From positions 1 to 16,135 of the forward strand of contig DAOWFY010000121.1 in NCBI GenBank assembly GCA_030637775.1: 16,135 nt of DNA, in the 5' to 3' direction. Made by a program: the position numbers and the translations under genes. Positions 8,101-15,442 of this stretch are shown one piece after another. Position 1 is the first letter of the stretch; every line of letters starts with the position of its first letter. A model generated the notes under the pieces. The model saw only the letters and a list, made by a program, of their open reading frames with translations, did no database searches and was not told the DNA's origin. The stretch comes from a bacterium. Lineage in GTDB: Bacteria; Ratteibacteria; UBA8468.

Positions 8101-9377
8101 CCAAATACATCTATAAGTTGCACTCTTAAAGACATATCTTCCTTAGCTTTATTCGAAAGCGTTGCGGTTAATATCAATTTAGTGTCTTGCTCTAATGTTT
8201 TTGGACTGACATCCACCGACTTGATTGTTGGCTCTCTTTTAATTTTAAATGAAGTGGAATGCCAATTAAGGGATTTGCCTTTTGCTTTTGCTATGACATC
8301 CGCAATATACTCTCCTGCTGGCAGTTCCGGTAGTTTAAATGTCTTTTTCCTTTTTTCTTCCTGATGCACAGTCTCACCAAAAACATTACGTACCCTGAAA
8401 CTGAAGTCTACTGGTATTTTAATGCCTGAAGTCTTGATCTCAACAAAACCATGTTTAATCACACATCCTAAATCGCTATCCGGGCTTTTGCCTGCTACCC
8501 ACAAGACCGCTTTAGATGCTAAGGAGAAATAATAATCTATTTCCCACAACTTTATTTCAGGCTTATTTGGTGGCGAAGGGACAAAGAATATATTCCGGGA
8601 TTTACCACCAACACTTAAGATTGCTACTTTACCTTTACCAAGTTTTCTAAGAGATACAATCTTGTTTATTGCCTCTTGATTCGATTTGAAGTGTTTCCAT
8701 GAGCTTAACGCTGTAAAAGGAATACCTTTTCCGATTAGATCCCTTTGTGTTTGACCAATAAATGGAATATCTTTTAAAACGGCAGGGATAAAATCCGTCT
8801 GATTCCTATCCGCAAAACTAATAACCAGCCCTGTTCCTTTTTTTACTCTGTTTAATATCTTATTTTGCATATCTTCCGGAAAAGCTTCCCAAAACATTTG
8901 TCCAATAATTATAACATCGTATTGTTTATGTAAGAGCTTGTTCAGACGGTTAACTTGTTTCCCCTGTTCATAACCAACGGGAGTGCTATACCTTCCTAGT
9001 GTGCCATACCCTATCGATTTGTTACGTCCCCCCTCAAATCTCTCTCCTCCTAACCTTTTAGAATTGTAAGCACAAAAAGCATCAAATCTTATGTCTAATC
9101 TTTGCGCCAGTTCTATAGTATCCCGATGGCAGACACGAGGAGCAATTACCAATGCTCTTACCTTCCCGCGATAGTATGGCTTTGCCCACTTCGTGTGAGG
9201 AGTTTCATAAGACATATCCACTTCCGCAAATTCAGGCTCGTAAACGGATGGATGCCTTTCTATATTAGGGAAATATTCAGGCCAGTCTTTTTGTTTAACT
9301 CTAATAATGTTCTTAGAGTATGCAGAATTCACAATCAAAACCAAAAACAAAAAACAAAAGAGTAATCTTTTAGACAC
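5199..9377 (-). CDS. Giant secreted GH42-like glycosidase-family protein with C-terminal CBM9/DOMON-like domain
   Basis: This encodes 1392 residues, starting at GTG 9377 with AGAGG 6 nt upstream. A signal peptide (MSKRLLFCFLFLVLIVNSAYS) predicts export. Approximate order: amidotransferase-like Rossmann domain at 70-200 (VRALVIAP, YDVIIIG); two Ig-like beta domains at 300-480; a divergent GH42-like TIM barrel at 485-800; a beta-galactosidase trimerization-like domain at 825-945 (YRLLILPCSIALSGQEKEQI, HGGKVIADIVPGIYDEHG); a beta region to about 1160; and a CBM9/DOMON-like domain at 1170-1390 (LIFDGKLNDAIWKD, DNEYLYFGAKMYDED). Glu595 in YSLGDEND is the likely acid/base; Glu767 in LFHEMNSIWWFN is a candidate nucleophile. 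Substrate is unknown, plausibly a beta-linked galactose or other polysaccharide. It is the last gene of its operon, 18 nt after a paralogue. The weakest point is catalysis, since the barrel is diverged. Confidence 0.8.
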   Translation of the reverse strand: MSKRLLFCFLFLVLIVNSAYSKNIIRVKQKDWPEYFPNIERHPSVYEPEFAEVDMSYETPHTKWAKPYYRGKVRALVIAPRVCHRDTIELAQRLDIRFDAFCAYNSKRLGGERFEGGRNKSIGYGTLGRYSTPVGYEQGKQVNRLNKLLHKQYDVIIIGQMFWEAFPEDMQNKILNRVKKGTGLVISFADRNQTDFIPAVLKDIPFIGQTQRDLIGKGIPFTALSSWKHFKSNQEAINKIVSLRKLGKGKVAILSVGGKSRNIFFVPSPPNKPEIKLWEIDYYFSLASKAVLWVAGKSPDSDLGCVIKHGFVEIKTSGIKIPVDFSFRVRNVFGETVHQEEKRKKTFKLPELPAGEYIADVIAKAKGKSLNWHSTSFKIKREPTIKSVDVSPKTLEQDTKLILTATLSNKAKEDMSLRVQLIDVFGRLIADISENILPDRDTAKTEIVLSHPLSNLIKAKVVLYNNKQKLSRFETFIPVKVFYPRDDFGFVCWGIFPNEYLWHYARRELYKLGVDSSYGGYRTSWMQSWAAATAGFHIIPYMTRYAIGKTTKGPCHERMSCLSNQKYIEAQQERLRKIAQATSPFAPVAYSLGDENDLSINDHEVCFSKSCKDGFREYIKRIYKNIEALNREWDTAYNSWDEIEPIPLEEARKLNQPARWVDFRMHMENVFLNIHKTGKETIKGIDPDALVGFDGGFDITSFTGYDWWKLSRVLDLWGIYPDHLQAEILRSFHREEARTGRWYGGYNHLTRFVEYAHWEPWYVLFHEMNSIWWFNTITSFTSNVQAEDAMNPASFKPFPILKASSEEALEIKSGIGKLLLGCRRDSGGIAILYSQPSLHAATYYSKYGNPNDSQYDFIRILEDLNYQYRFISYEQLKQGILERENYRLLILPCSIALSGQEKEQICSFVEHGGKVIADIVPGIYDEHGKPIEDSKWERFIGERAVVIGRDISRYKSGNTDASAMRALFAKRLKELSIKPEFYVTTSTGEVYEGELAIFTDGNMKYVGLLRHHSPKIKRQKAQIILPAIGYVYDVRAGRFSGYSDKIKTNLKPGMAGLWAILPEKVSGLKLQMKSEASLGEELLYSITMKTSDRHVIRIEVFDPEGNMQRHYCRNINLDMGKAEGIIPLALNDKTGNWKIEVRDVATGCSDTKMFRVSFVSTTHADEQQNVSVCHRKDGELIFDGKLNDAIWKDKLITETFFKSKKLGHAKYQTKVYSMWDNEYLYFGAKMYDEDIVGNLTQRDDPIYNEDAFEVFVRPNTAKRFIYEFEFSPLGTIWDGLDKRGLPNTSGYRVVTRKAWNAKGLLCAFHVDGTINDWSDKDKYWSIEIKIPLKNFTFRNISPFPQKGDRWMIAFARCESSIYLDRVEYSASIPISKYGVWENYSEWWEMIFE

Positions 9378-9395
9378 TTTTAGCCTCTTTGAGAA

Positions 9396-12300
9396 CTATT
9401 CAATCGCCATTAAAGCCTTCTGTAGTTTTTCTCTTTCCAAACGTATTTTTTCTTTATCATTTTCTCCAACCGCACTACCAAATTCTTCCAGTAAAGTAAA
9501 AGTGTCAAAGAGTTGTTCCTTTTTAGAAGGATATCTTTGCCTTAATCGCTCAAACCTCTTTTTAAAATTCTCATAAATTCTTGTATTTTCCTTTTTTGCC
9601 TGCCCTGCCAGGAAGAGTTCTTTTCTCGTGCTTAGCAAGTCTTTTCCCTGTTGGTCTAAAATAGAAACTATGATTTCATAAACACCATCAGGTAACCCTT
9701 TTGCGGAAAAGGAGAATTCTTTTTCCAAAGGTTCTTCGAAAGAGACATCATGGCTAAATTCTCCTATTTCCTTTACCATCTTTCCTTCTTTAAAAAGAGA
9801 AATCTTTCCATTCAGTCTCTTCTTCTCTAAAAAAGCGCTTCCTACTTCTACTGTAAATCGTATCTCTTTATCCTGCAAAAGAAAAGTGTTGGGTAAAGAA
9901 ATGTATAAAGTAATCCCTTCCCTGAAACTACTCACACCGGAAATTCCTTTTATCAGGAAGAGTTCTGTATGCAGGGAAAGGGCTTTCAGTGATTCTATTT
10001 TCTTTTTTGGAGTAAAAAGCTCCAGGTTGTACCGGTCGGCTCCCATCCAGATATAAACTGTTTTGACCTCATCTAAAAAAAAAGAGGTAATGTAGGCTAC
10101 TTTTCTTCCTTTATCACAACAGCAAGCCCAACCTTCTTTTGGAGTAAAACAATGATTGCTCCTACTTCTGACATAGGAAGGTGTTTCTAACCCTTCTGGA
10201 GTAGGGATAAAGAAACGATCTTCTCTGTCTGCTATCCCTCCAATACTTAACTCAGGATGCAGGCACAAAGACAGTAGTTTTGAAACGTTACCATAATTAT
10301 ATTCTTCTATGCCTAAATCTACTTTAGCCTCATTCTTCTTGATGGTAATTAGTTTCTTTAACAAAAGATCGTTAACGGCATGATCCATTTTAAGTAATAC
10401 CTTTATCTCTTTTGCGGTATCCTTTATTATTTTATAAGAGAAGGGTTGGTCGAAAAAGCTGCCTGGCCATTGACCTTCATTCTCTTCTATTCCTCCGCCA
10501 GCAAGGTGGTTTACTTTCTCGGGAAGAGTAGAATATTCTATTATCTTCCCCCCCCTCTCAGGAACTATTGTTAATCTTACCAGTCCATTTGACAAAAGCA
10601 GCTTATCACCTTCCTTCTGAAAGGAGCAAGAAGAGGAAACGGGTTCCTTTTTATTTTTTTTTATCTCTACTTCCATCCACAGAGGATACACGAATTGGAC
10701 GGAGATACATTTAACCAGGAAGGAGGTATCCTTAAAAGAAAATACATAATCTTTACCTGGCTCAACCTTCCTTTTCAATTTCTCCTTTCCCTTGCTTACC
10801 GTAAGAAAAGCTTCTCCAGTATCAACGGAGAAGGAGATTACAGTTGTTTGAAAGAAAAAACCATCTATCTCCTTTGGCTCTTCTATGCAAAGATTGCCTC
10901 TATAGGGAAGAGAAGAAGTGGCAGTGGTGGAAAAATTTGACTTTGAAACTTCCTTCACCACGACAGTAAAACGTTCTGGAGAAAAAGAAGTCTTCTTTGA
11001 AGAAAGTTTCTTCAGTTGATAGACCCTGCCGCCGGGAGAGGTCATTAAACCAGAGAAAGAGGTGTAATTACCATCAAAGGTAGAAGGAATCTCTGCCCCA
11101 ACGAGATAGTCGATAACCTTGCAGTTCCCTTTTATCTTTAACAAAAACTCATTTATAAGGTTTTTGTCTTTTGGGTAAACACAGATAAGGTATCGGCTGT
11201 CTTTATGTTCCCACTCTCTAATTATAAGGTTTTTGTCTCCACAGATATACTTGGCTCCAAGATCGATCTCTTTCATAACCTCCTTCATGATTATAGTAGA
11301 TTCCGGATACTCTATTTGATACTCCAGGCCAAAAGGTGCTCCATTAACCAACATCTTTCCTTTACCTACATGAACAGAAACTAAAGCTGGCTCACCTCCG
11401 GCATAATTTAACAGCGCCTTTCCTCTTTCTTTAGAAAAGAGCGAAGGAGCAAAAGCAAATTCAGGCTTTTTGACAAAAAAAGTATCTCCCGCTGGAAGAA
11501 AAATCTCTTTTCTTTTTACAAAGGAGGGGGCAATACCTGCTTCTTTAAGGAGAAGATTCCCAGGATGTCCGTAATTATCAAACTTGCCTGCATTTCCATC
11601 CAGAAGGAGATTGCCCCCGTTTTTTACATAATCAATCAGCGCTTTTTGCAGGTCTTCAGAAAGATATTCTGCTGCTGATACAATTAAAAGCCTGCAATTA
11701 GAAAGATCCGTACCCTCCAAAATAGCCTCCTCAGCGATTACCCTTGCTGGTTGGTAATATCGTAAGAAGAAAGAATAAAAGTTTCTTGTTGCCTGAACAT
11801 GAAGAGAAGAGTTTTCCCCTTCAATCCAATCCTGGTCATGGCAACGGGTGGTATCGGAAAACAGTATTCTTATCTCAGATTCTTCTCTCTTTCCATCCAG
11901 GATAATATGGTCAAATTTTTGAAGATCAGAGACCAGATTTTTCAGCTCCCAACCATAAAGAGTAGGCAGTCCTGCAGTATCCACGTAATTTCCTCTGAAA
12001 CTGTTTAATCGCCATACCCAGCAGTTAATACCAACTGCTCCGCCACTAACCTCTGACCATACCCCTTGAGATAACTTTCGCCTGCCTTCTAAGATATTTT
12101 TTGGTGCTCCATAGAAAAGACCCCATTCTGTGGTAAGGAACGGCTTCCCACAATTGAGGTCAAACCAGATCCATTCATTCAGCGCAGGAAGGCGACCATA
12201 AGTCCCGTCCACACCGGCTATATCCTGCATTTTGGTAATCTGGTAGAAATTTGTTCCGTAAAGAGGGCATCTCATTGAACCGGTGGAAGTGCAACGAGAA

Positions 12301-14189
12301 ACAGGTGTTTGGGAGTCATATTTCTTAAAGGTATCATAACCAAACTGAAGCACAGAAAGATACCTTTCCTCCCTGAAGTTCGTCCAATCTTCCCAGTTAC
12401 TGTGTTCAGAGATAGTAACAGGTTTCTTGGTTAAAAGTTCTATCTCTTCAAATTTCTTATGGTCTGTCTGCCAACGTTCATTTAAAGATTTAATGTTCTT
12501 ATATTTCTCTTTAAGATATACATGATATTCCTCCTTTGCCTGCTCTCCCCAGAATTTAGTCATTAATCCTCTTTCCCCAGCACTCCAGTATCGTAGTACA
12601 GGCTCATCCTTCCATTTTTCCACAAAATCTTTTATCTTTTTTTCCAGCAATTTATAGTTATATACTTTTTTTGAAGCTCCTCCAGACTTTCCTGTGCGTG
12701 GGTTTAACTTCCCTGTGGTAGGAATTATCTCCTTAAAGCAATAAGAGGGCGTAGAATAAAGATCAAACTTTATTCCGCTTTTATTCTTTTTTACTACCGG
12801 GTCATCCAAATATTTGAAAAAAAGTCTATCCTGCCATTGGGGATAGTAGACATTTGCACCTAATTCCTTCATCGTCTGGAAAAAGTCTTTCCTCAGCATA
12901 TAAAGACCCATGGGCTTGGTTATGCCGGCTTCAATAACTATCCCGCCGAGAGGACTTTTTATCTTTACTTCCTCTAGACACTTAATCTTTTTACTCTCTT
13001 TTGCTAACCCCTTCTTGATAGTTCGGAATCTTTTTACTTCCTTCTCTATTTTAATTAAAAGTTCTTTTCTTTCCTTATCCTGAACTTGAGTATCTGAACC
13101 GGAAAGCAGAAGCCTGTCTATTTTTTGTTTCTTATTCATTATATAAGAGAGAGCATCTTCGCAGGAACGCATCTTATTCTTCAATTCTCCAAATTCTTTT
13201 TCCTTTTTGTAAAATTTATAAAAGGTTAAATCTCTTAAAGGAGCATATATTTCCATGAAGAGCCCGCCAAAGCTGCTTATCTGTCTTTGAAGATTAACAA
13301 TCCTTTCGTAGTAGACAGGTTCTTCTTCCCCGGGAAGTCTCGTTTCGCAAAGTTTCAAGGAAGTATAAAGAACATCCTTGGCAAAAATAGTATTAAGTAA
13401 AGATGAGCCCAGATTCCCAAGGAGAATCAGAGTAGAACCATTGAAGTAGGCACTATGGTAGCGATAGGCGATAAAGTCGGTCGCTTCGTCATTTGGTAAG
13501 AGATAGACAGGAAAAATGATATTGGCTGCTGTCTCTATATTTTTTTCACTGGGGAAACAAGTACCATCACCAGTGTTCCAGCCCTTTGGTCCACATCGAT
13601 GGTAATTCATTTTATCTAAAAGATAACAGTTCTCATTAAAAGGTCCAACAGTAGGAGGGAGGTCTTTTAACAAGAAAGAAGGAAGGTCTGAATTTACCTT
13701 CAGGTAACAGTTAAGGCTTCTCTTCTCCCAGGGAAGATGCCTTATCTGAAATTCACTGTGCATATTTTTCCCAGTGCCATCATCTAAACGAATGCCTTTT
13801 GCCCAATTCTCTTTTTCCGGATCATATTTAATGCCATATCGGGGAAGACGACCTGTAATTACATTTCCACCTTCAGAAAGGAAATTAAGAATAGTATATG
13901 CTGCTACAAATGGAATGGAATCGCCGTTAGGTAAAATAAGTGTATCAAACCTGCTTTTTGTTAGAAATTCAGCATCCCCGATCTCTCTGGCGCCGGCAAC
14001 AGTTACATCAAGCTCAAAATCAGCTAAGGTCTCTTTATACCAGGATAAAGGTTTTGTTCCACTTCCACCTCGAAAACCGTCTTCAAAAAAAATCACAACC
14101 CTCTTGTTCTGAATAAACTCTTCACTCTGCACTAAAGATGTTCCCGAAAAAAGAAGTCCCAAACAAATCATTACCGTAATTAGTTTCAT
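9396..14189 (-). CDS. Giant secreted GH42-like glycosidase-family protein with coiled-coil insert and mutarotase-like domain
   Basis: This encodes 1597 residues from ATG 14189, preceded by GAGGAGGT. A signal peptide covers about residues 1-22. Approximate order: ThuA/amidotransferase-like Rossmann domain at 28-280 (KRVVIFFEDGFRGG, FDTLILPNGDSIPF, FLSEGGNVITGR); a charged coiled-coil insert at 320-410; a GH42-like barrel at 415-760; a trimerization-like domain at 770-960 (NCRLLIVSAAEYLSEDLQKA, NGGNLLLDGNAGKFDNYG); beta domains to about 1180; a galactose-mutarotase-like fold at 1190-1430 (LLLSNGLVRLTIVPERGGKI); another beta domain to 1530; and a helical tail. Glu539 in YWSAGERG and Glu688 in FLTTEWG are the likely acid/base and nucleophile. 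YKNIKSLNERW matches YKNIEALNREW in the downstream protein, so the two barrels are paralogous. Substrate unknown. Probably cotranscribed with its neighbours. Confidence 0.8.
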   Translation of the reverse strand: MKLITVMICLGLLFSGTSLVQSEEFIQNKRVVIFFEDGFRGGSGTKPLSWYKETLADFELDVTVAGAREIGDAEFLTKSRFDTLILPNGDSIPFVAAYTILNFLSEGGNVITGRLPRYGIKYDPEKENWAKGIRLDDGTGKNMHSEFQIRHLPWEKRSLNCYLKVNSDLPSFLLKDLPPTVGPFNENCYLLDKMNYHRCGPKGWNTGDGTCFPSEKNIETAANIIFPVYLLPNDEATDFIAYRYHSAYFNGSTLILLGNLGSSLLNTIFAKDVLYTSLKLCETRLPGEEEPVYYERIVNLQRQISSFGGLFMEIYAPLRDLTFYKFYKKEKEFGELKNKMRSCEDALSYIMNKKQKIDRLLLSGSDTQVQDKERKELLIKIEKEVKRFRTIKKGLAKESKKIKCLEEVKIKSPLGGIVIEAGITKPMGLYMLRKDFFQTMKELGANVYYPQWQDRLFFKYLDDPVVKKNKSGIKFDLYSTPSYCFKEIIPTTGKLNPRTGKSGGASKKVYNYKLLEKKIKDFVEKWKDEPVLRYWSAGERGLMTKFWGEQAKEEYHVYLKEKYKNIKSLNERWQTDHKKFEEIELLTKKPVTISEHSNWEDWTNFREERYLSVLQFGYDTFKKYDSQTPVSRCTSTGSMRCPLYGTNFYQITKMQDIAGVDGTYGRLPALNEWIWFDLNCGKPFLTTEWGLFYGAPKNILEGRRKLSQGVWSEVSGGAVGINCWVWRLNSFRGNYVDTAGLPTLYGWELKNLVSDLQKFDHIILDGKREESEIRILFSDTTRCHDQDWIEGENSSLHVQATRNFYSFFLRYYQPARVIAEEAILEGTDLSNCRLLIVSAAEYLSEDLQKALIDYVKNGGNLLLDGNAGKFDNYGHPGNLLLKEAGIAPSFVKRKEIFLPAGDTFFVKKPEFAFAPSLFSKERGKALLNYAGGEPALVSVHVGKGKMLVNGAPFGLEYQIEYPESTIIMKEVMKEIDLGAKYICGDKNLIIREWEHKDSRYLICVYPKDKNLINEFLLKIKGNCKVIDYLVGAEIPSTFDGNYTSFSGLMTSPGGRVYQLKKLSSKKTSFSPERFTVVVKEVSKSNFSTTATSSLPYRGNLCIEEPKEIDGFFFQTTVISFSVDTGEAFLTVSKGKEKLKRKVEPGKDYVFSFKDTSFLVKCISVQFVYPLWMEVEIKKNKKEPVSSSCSFQKEGDKLLLSNGLVRLTIVPERGGKIIEYSTLPEKVNHLAGGGIEENEGQWPGSFFDQPFSYKIIKDTAKEIKVLLKMDHAVNDLLLKKLITIKKNEAKVDLGIEEYNYGNVSKLLSLCLHPELSIGGIADREDRFFIPTPEGLETPSYVRSRSNHCFTPKEGWACCCDKGRKVAYITSFFLDEVKTVYIWMGADRYNLELFTPKKKIESLKALSLHTELFLIKGISGVSSFREGITLYISLPNTFLLQDKEIRFTVEVGSAFLEKKRLNGKISLFKEGKMVKEIGEFSHDVSFEEPLEKEFSFSAKGLPDGVYEIIVSILDQQGKDLLSTRKELFLAGQAKKENTRIYENFKKRFERLRQRYPSKKEQLFDTFTLLEEFGSAVGENDKEKIRLEREKLQKALMAIE

Positions 14190-14249
14190 TACATACCTCC
14201 TCGGATTTTGTATTCTTTTTAAGTTAGCTATGCGCTTAACTCAAATGGT

Positions 14250-14371
14250 GGGGTGTATACACAACTTTCAGCGCTGAAAAGCGACTTTGGTGGGGAGCAA
14301 TCCCTGCACACACTGCTATTGGGAGTTACTTACCCACAAAATTTGGGCAACTTGAGCGAAGCGTACACCCC
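14250..14371. repeat. Inverted-repeat-bounded segment between two genes, possible MITE-like or structured element
   Basis: GGGGTGTA at 14250-14257 faces its exact complement TACACCCC at 14364-14371, enclosing 122 bp. Inside are two perfect palindromes: GTGTATACAC at 14253-14262 and TTTCAGCGCTGAAA at 14266-14279. CGCTTAACTCAA near 14233 also recurs inverted, with two changes, as TTGAGCGAAGCG near 14352. The segment fills most of the 189-nt gap between the jelly-roll gene and the 1597-residue gene, and has no coding content I can support. It may be a small dispersed repeat or a structured leader or processing region in the operon transcript. Confidence 0.4.
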
Positions 14372-14378
14372 TTTTTAT

Positions 14379-15326
14379 TTAAAAAATCTGATTCTGCGAA
14401 GAAAGTTCTTCCTTGGTCGCCTTTATAAAAGAGGATATTTTACTCTCCTCCTCTCCTTTGAGGATATATCCTTTTTTCCTTATTCCAGCTACCTGTGCCA
14501 CAAAAGAACTTACTTTTTTCTCAAGCTCTTTTTTCTTCTCTTCGTCTTCAACAGAATTTAGATTTTTGGATATCTCTCTTAGAGAATTCTCCCAGTAAGT
14601 AAGTTTCCTTTCCATTCTCTCCTTAACCGGAGCCCATCTTCTGATTGTTTCTTCTTTAAAAGCCTCTTCTGTAGGAACTTGTCCCTCTATTTTGATGTCA
14701 TCAACATAGATAACTGCTCTACCTCTTCCCCTAAGATGTAAGTAGATACCAGGTACATAGCCGCTAATATTATCCCCTCCTGCTCCCCAGATACGCTTTG
14801 CCAAGGCTGGAGCTGACGTCAGTTTAACCAGGTCTCCGCTAAACAGCTTCCATTTACCATTCGTTGTGCGATACGCCTCCCCATACTTTGAAATAACCCT
14901 GTTGCCGCCGTGCCCGATAGGAGAAAAATAAATTATTCTTCCTAACCCTGCTTTACAATTAGTGGTTTCTTCCCCAATAAGTAAATGTCCGGAAAAATTA
15001 ATAGGGTCTTTCCCAATAACCGGTATCCTCTTTGGCAGTGGAATCTGCCAGTAGAAGTAAGAGCCTTTCTCAAAGGTAACATCTAACTTGAACGATTTCT
15101 TGCCTGAGTGAACTTTCTCTTCGGTTAAACCTTTGAAGTTCACTGTATATTCTCCATTGCTGCACCAGAACTTTACTGGATCAGTCTCTTCAAACCCCTG
15201 AGTGTAGTGATAGAGTTCTGTATCTGATTTCTCCTCTTCACTCATCTCTATCTGCGCTGCTTTCAACCCGGACCCAATTACCAAAATACCTGCCACTGCT
15301 AATAAAACAACCTTTCGTTTAAGCAT
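14379..15326 (-). CDS. Secreted jelly-roll (CBM-like) protein with C-terminal coiled coil
   Basis: This encodes 315 residues from ATG 15326, with GGAGGAGG 6 nt upstream. A signal peptide is clear (MLKRKVVLLAVAGILVIGSG, cleavage probably after LKA at 23). Residues 40-215 form a beta-sandwich resembling carbohydrate-binding or galactose-binding jelly rolls: it opens with GFEETDPVKFW, continues KVHSGKKSFKLDVTF, and closes with the YVDDIKIEG strand common to that fold. Residues 218-310 are highly charged heptad-like helices (RMERKLTYWENSLREISKNL). No catalytic motif is visible. It lies first in front of the two glycosidase-like giants, so a substrate-binding or scaffold role is likely. The coiled coil could pair with the helical segments of the 1597-residue protein, but nothing shows this directly. 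Confidence 0.72.
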   Translation of the reverse strand: MLKRKVVLLAVAGILVIGSGLKAAQIEMSEEEKSDTELYHYTQGFEETDPVKFWCSNGEYTVNFKGLTEEKVHSGKKSFKLDVTFEKGSYFYWQIPLPKRIPVIGKDPINFSGHLLIGEETTNCKAGLGRIIYFSPIGHGGNRVISKYGEAYRTTNGKWKLFSGDLVKLTSAPALAKRIWGAGGDNISGYVPGIYLHLRGRGRAVIYVDDIKIEGQVPTEEAFKEETIRRWAPVKERMERKLTYWENSLREISKNLNSVEDEEKKKELEKKVSSFVAQVAGIRKKGYILKGEEESKISSFIKATKEELSSQNQIF

Positions 15327-15346
15327 TTTGAACCTCCTCCATATAT

Positions 15347-15375
15347 TTTATTTTGACAGTACCAATAGCTATCAA
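15347..15375 (-). promoter_or_regulatory. Possible sigma-70-like promoter for the jelly-roll gene
   Basis: On the minus strand, TTGATA (15375-15370) is followed 17 nt later by AATAAA (15352-15347), 4 of 6 matches to TATAAT. A start about 7 nt downstream would leave a 5' leader of only about 14 nt, placing the ribosome binding site at its very end. This is a weak candidate. Confidence 0.25.
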
Positions 15376-15379
15376 CCTG

Positions 15380-15420
15380 AAAAAACGGCGAATGACACCA
15401 TTCCCGTGGTCAATTCGGCG
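15380..15420 (-). terminator. Imperfect terminator-like hairpin after the pilin-like gene
   Basis: On the minus strand, a stem made of GC, GAAT, GAC and AC blocks with three single-base bulges closes around an ATTCCC-type loop and is followed by six Ts (A-run at 15380-15385 on the plus strand). It starts 22 nt after the pilin-like stop. It may only partly stop transcription, so genes downstream could still be expressed from the pilin promoter. Confidence 0.45.
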
Positions 15421-15427
15421 CACTCAT
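15410..15427 (-). CDS. Five-codon ORF with a perfect Shine-Dalgarno sequence (possible leader peptide)
   Basis: ATG at 15427 opens MSAPN and stops at TGA 15412-15410. AGGAGG lies 7 nt upstream, and the ORF begins 15 nt after the pilin-like stop. Its stop codon lies inside the first arm of the terminator-like hairpin at 15380-15420. This layout resembles attenuator leaders, but the codons show no run of one amino acid that would suggest a signal. It could equally be the start of a deleted gene. Confidence 0.3.
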   Translation of the reverse strand: MSAPN

Positions 15428-15442
15428 CTCACCACCTCCTCG

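Noticed and set aside
14253-14598. Plus-strand open frames across the gap and the end of the jelly-roll gene
   Set aside because: They overlap a signal-peptide-bearing gene on the other strand, and the translation is compositionally a shadow.
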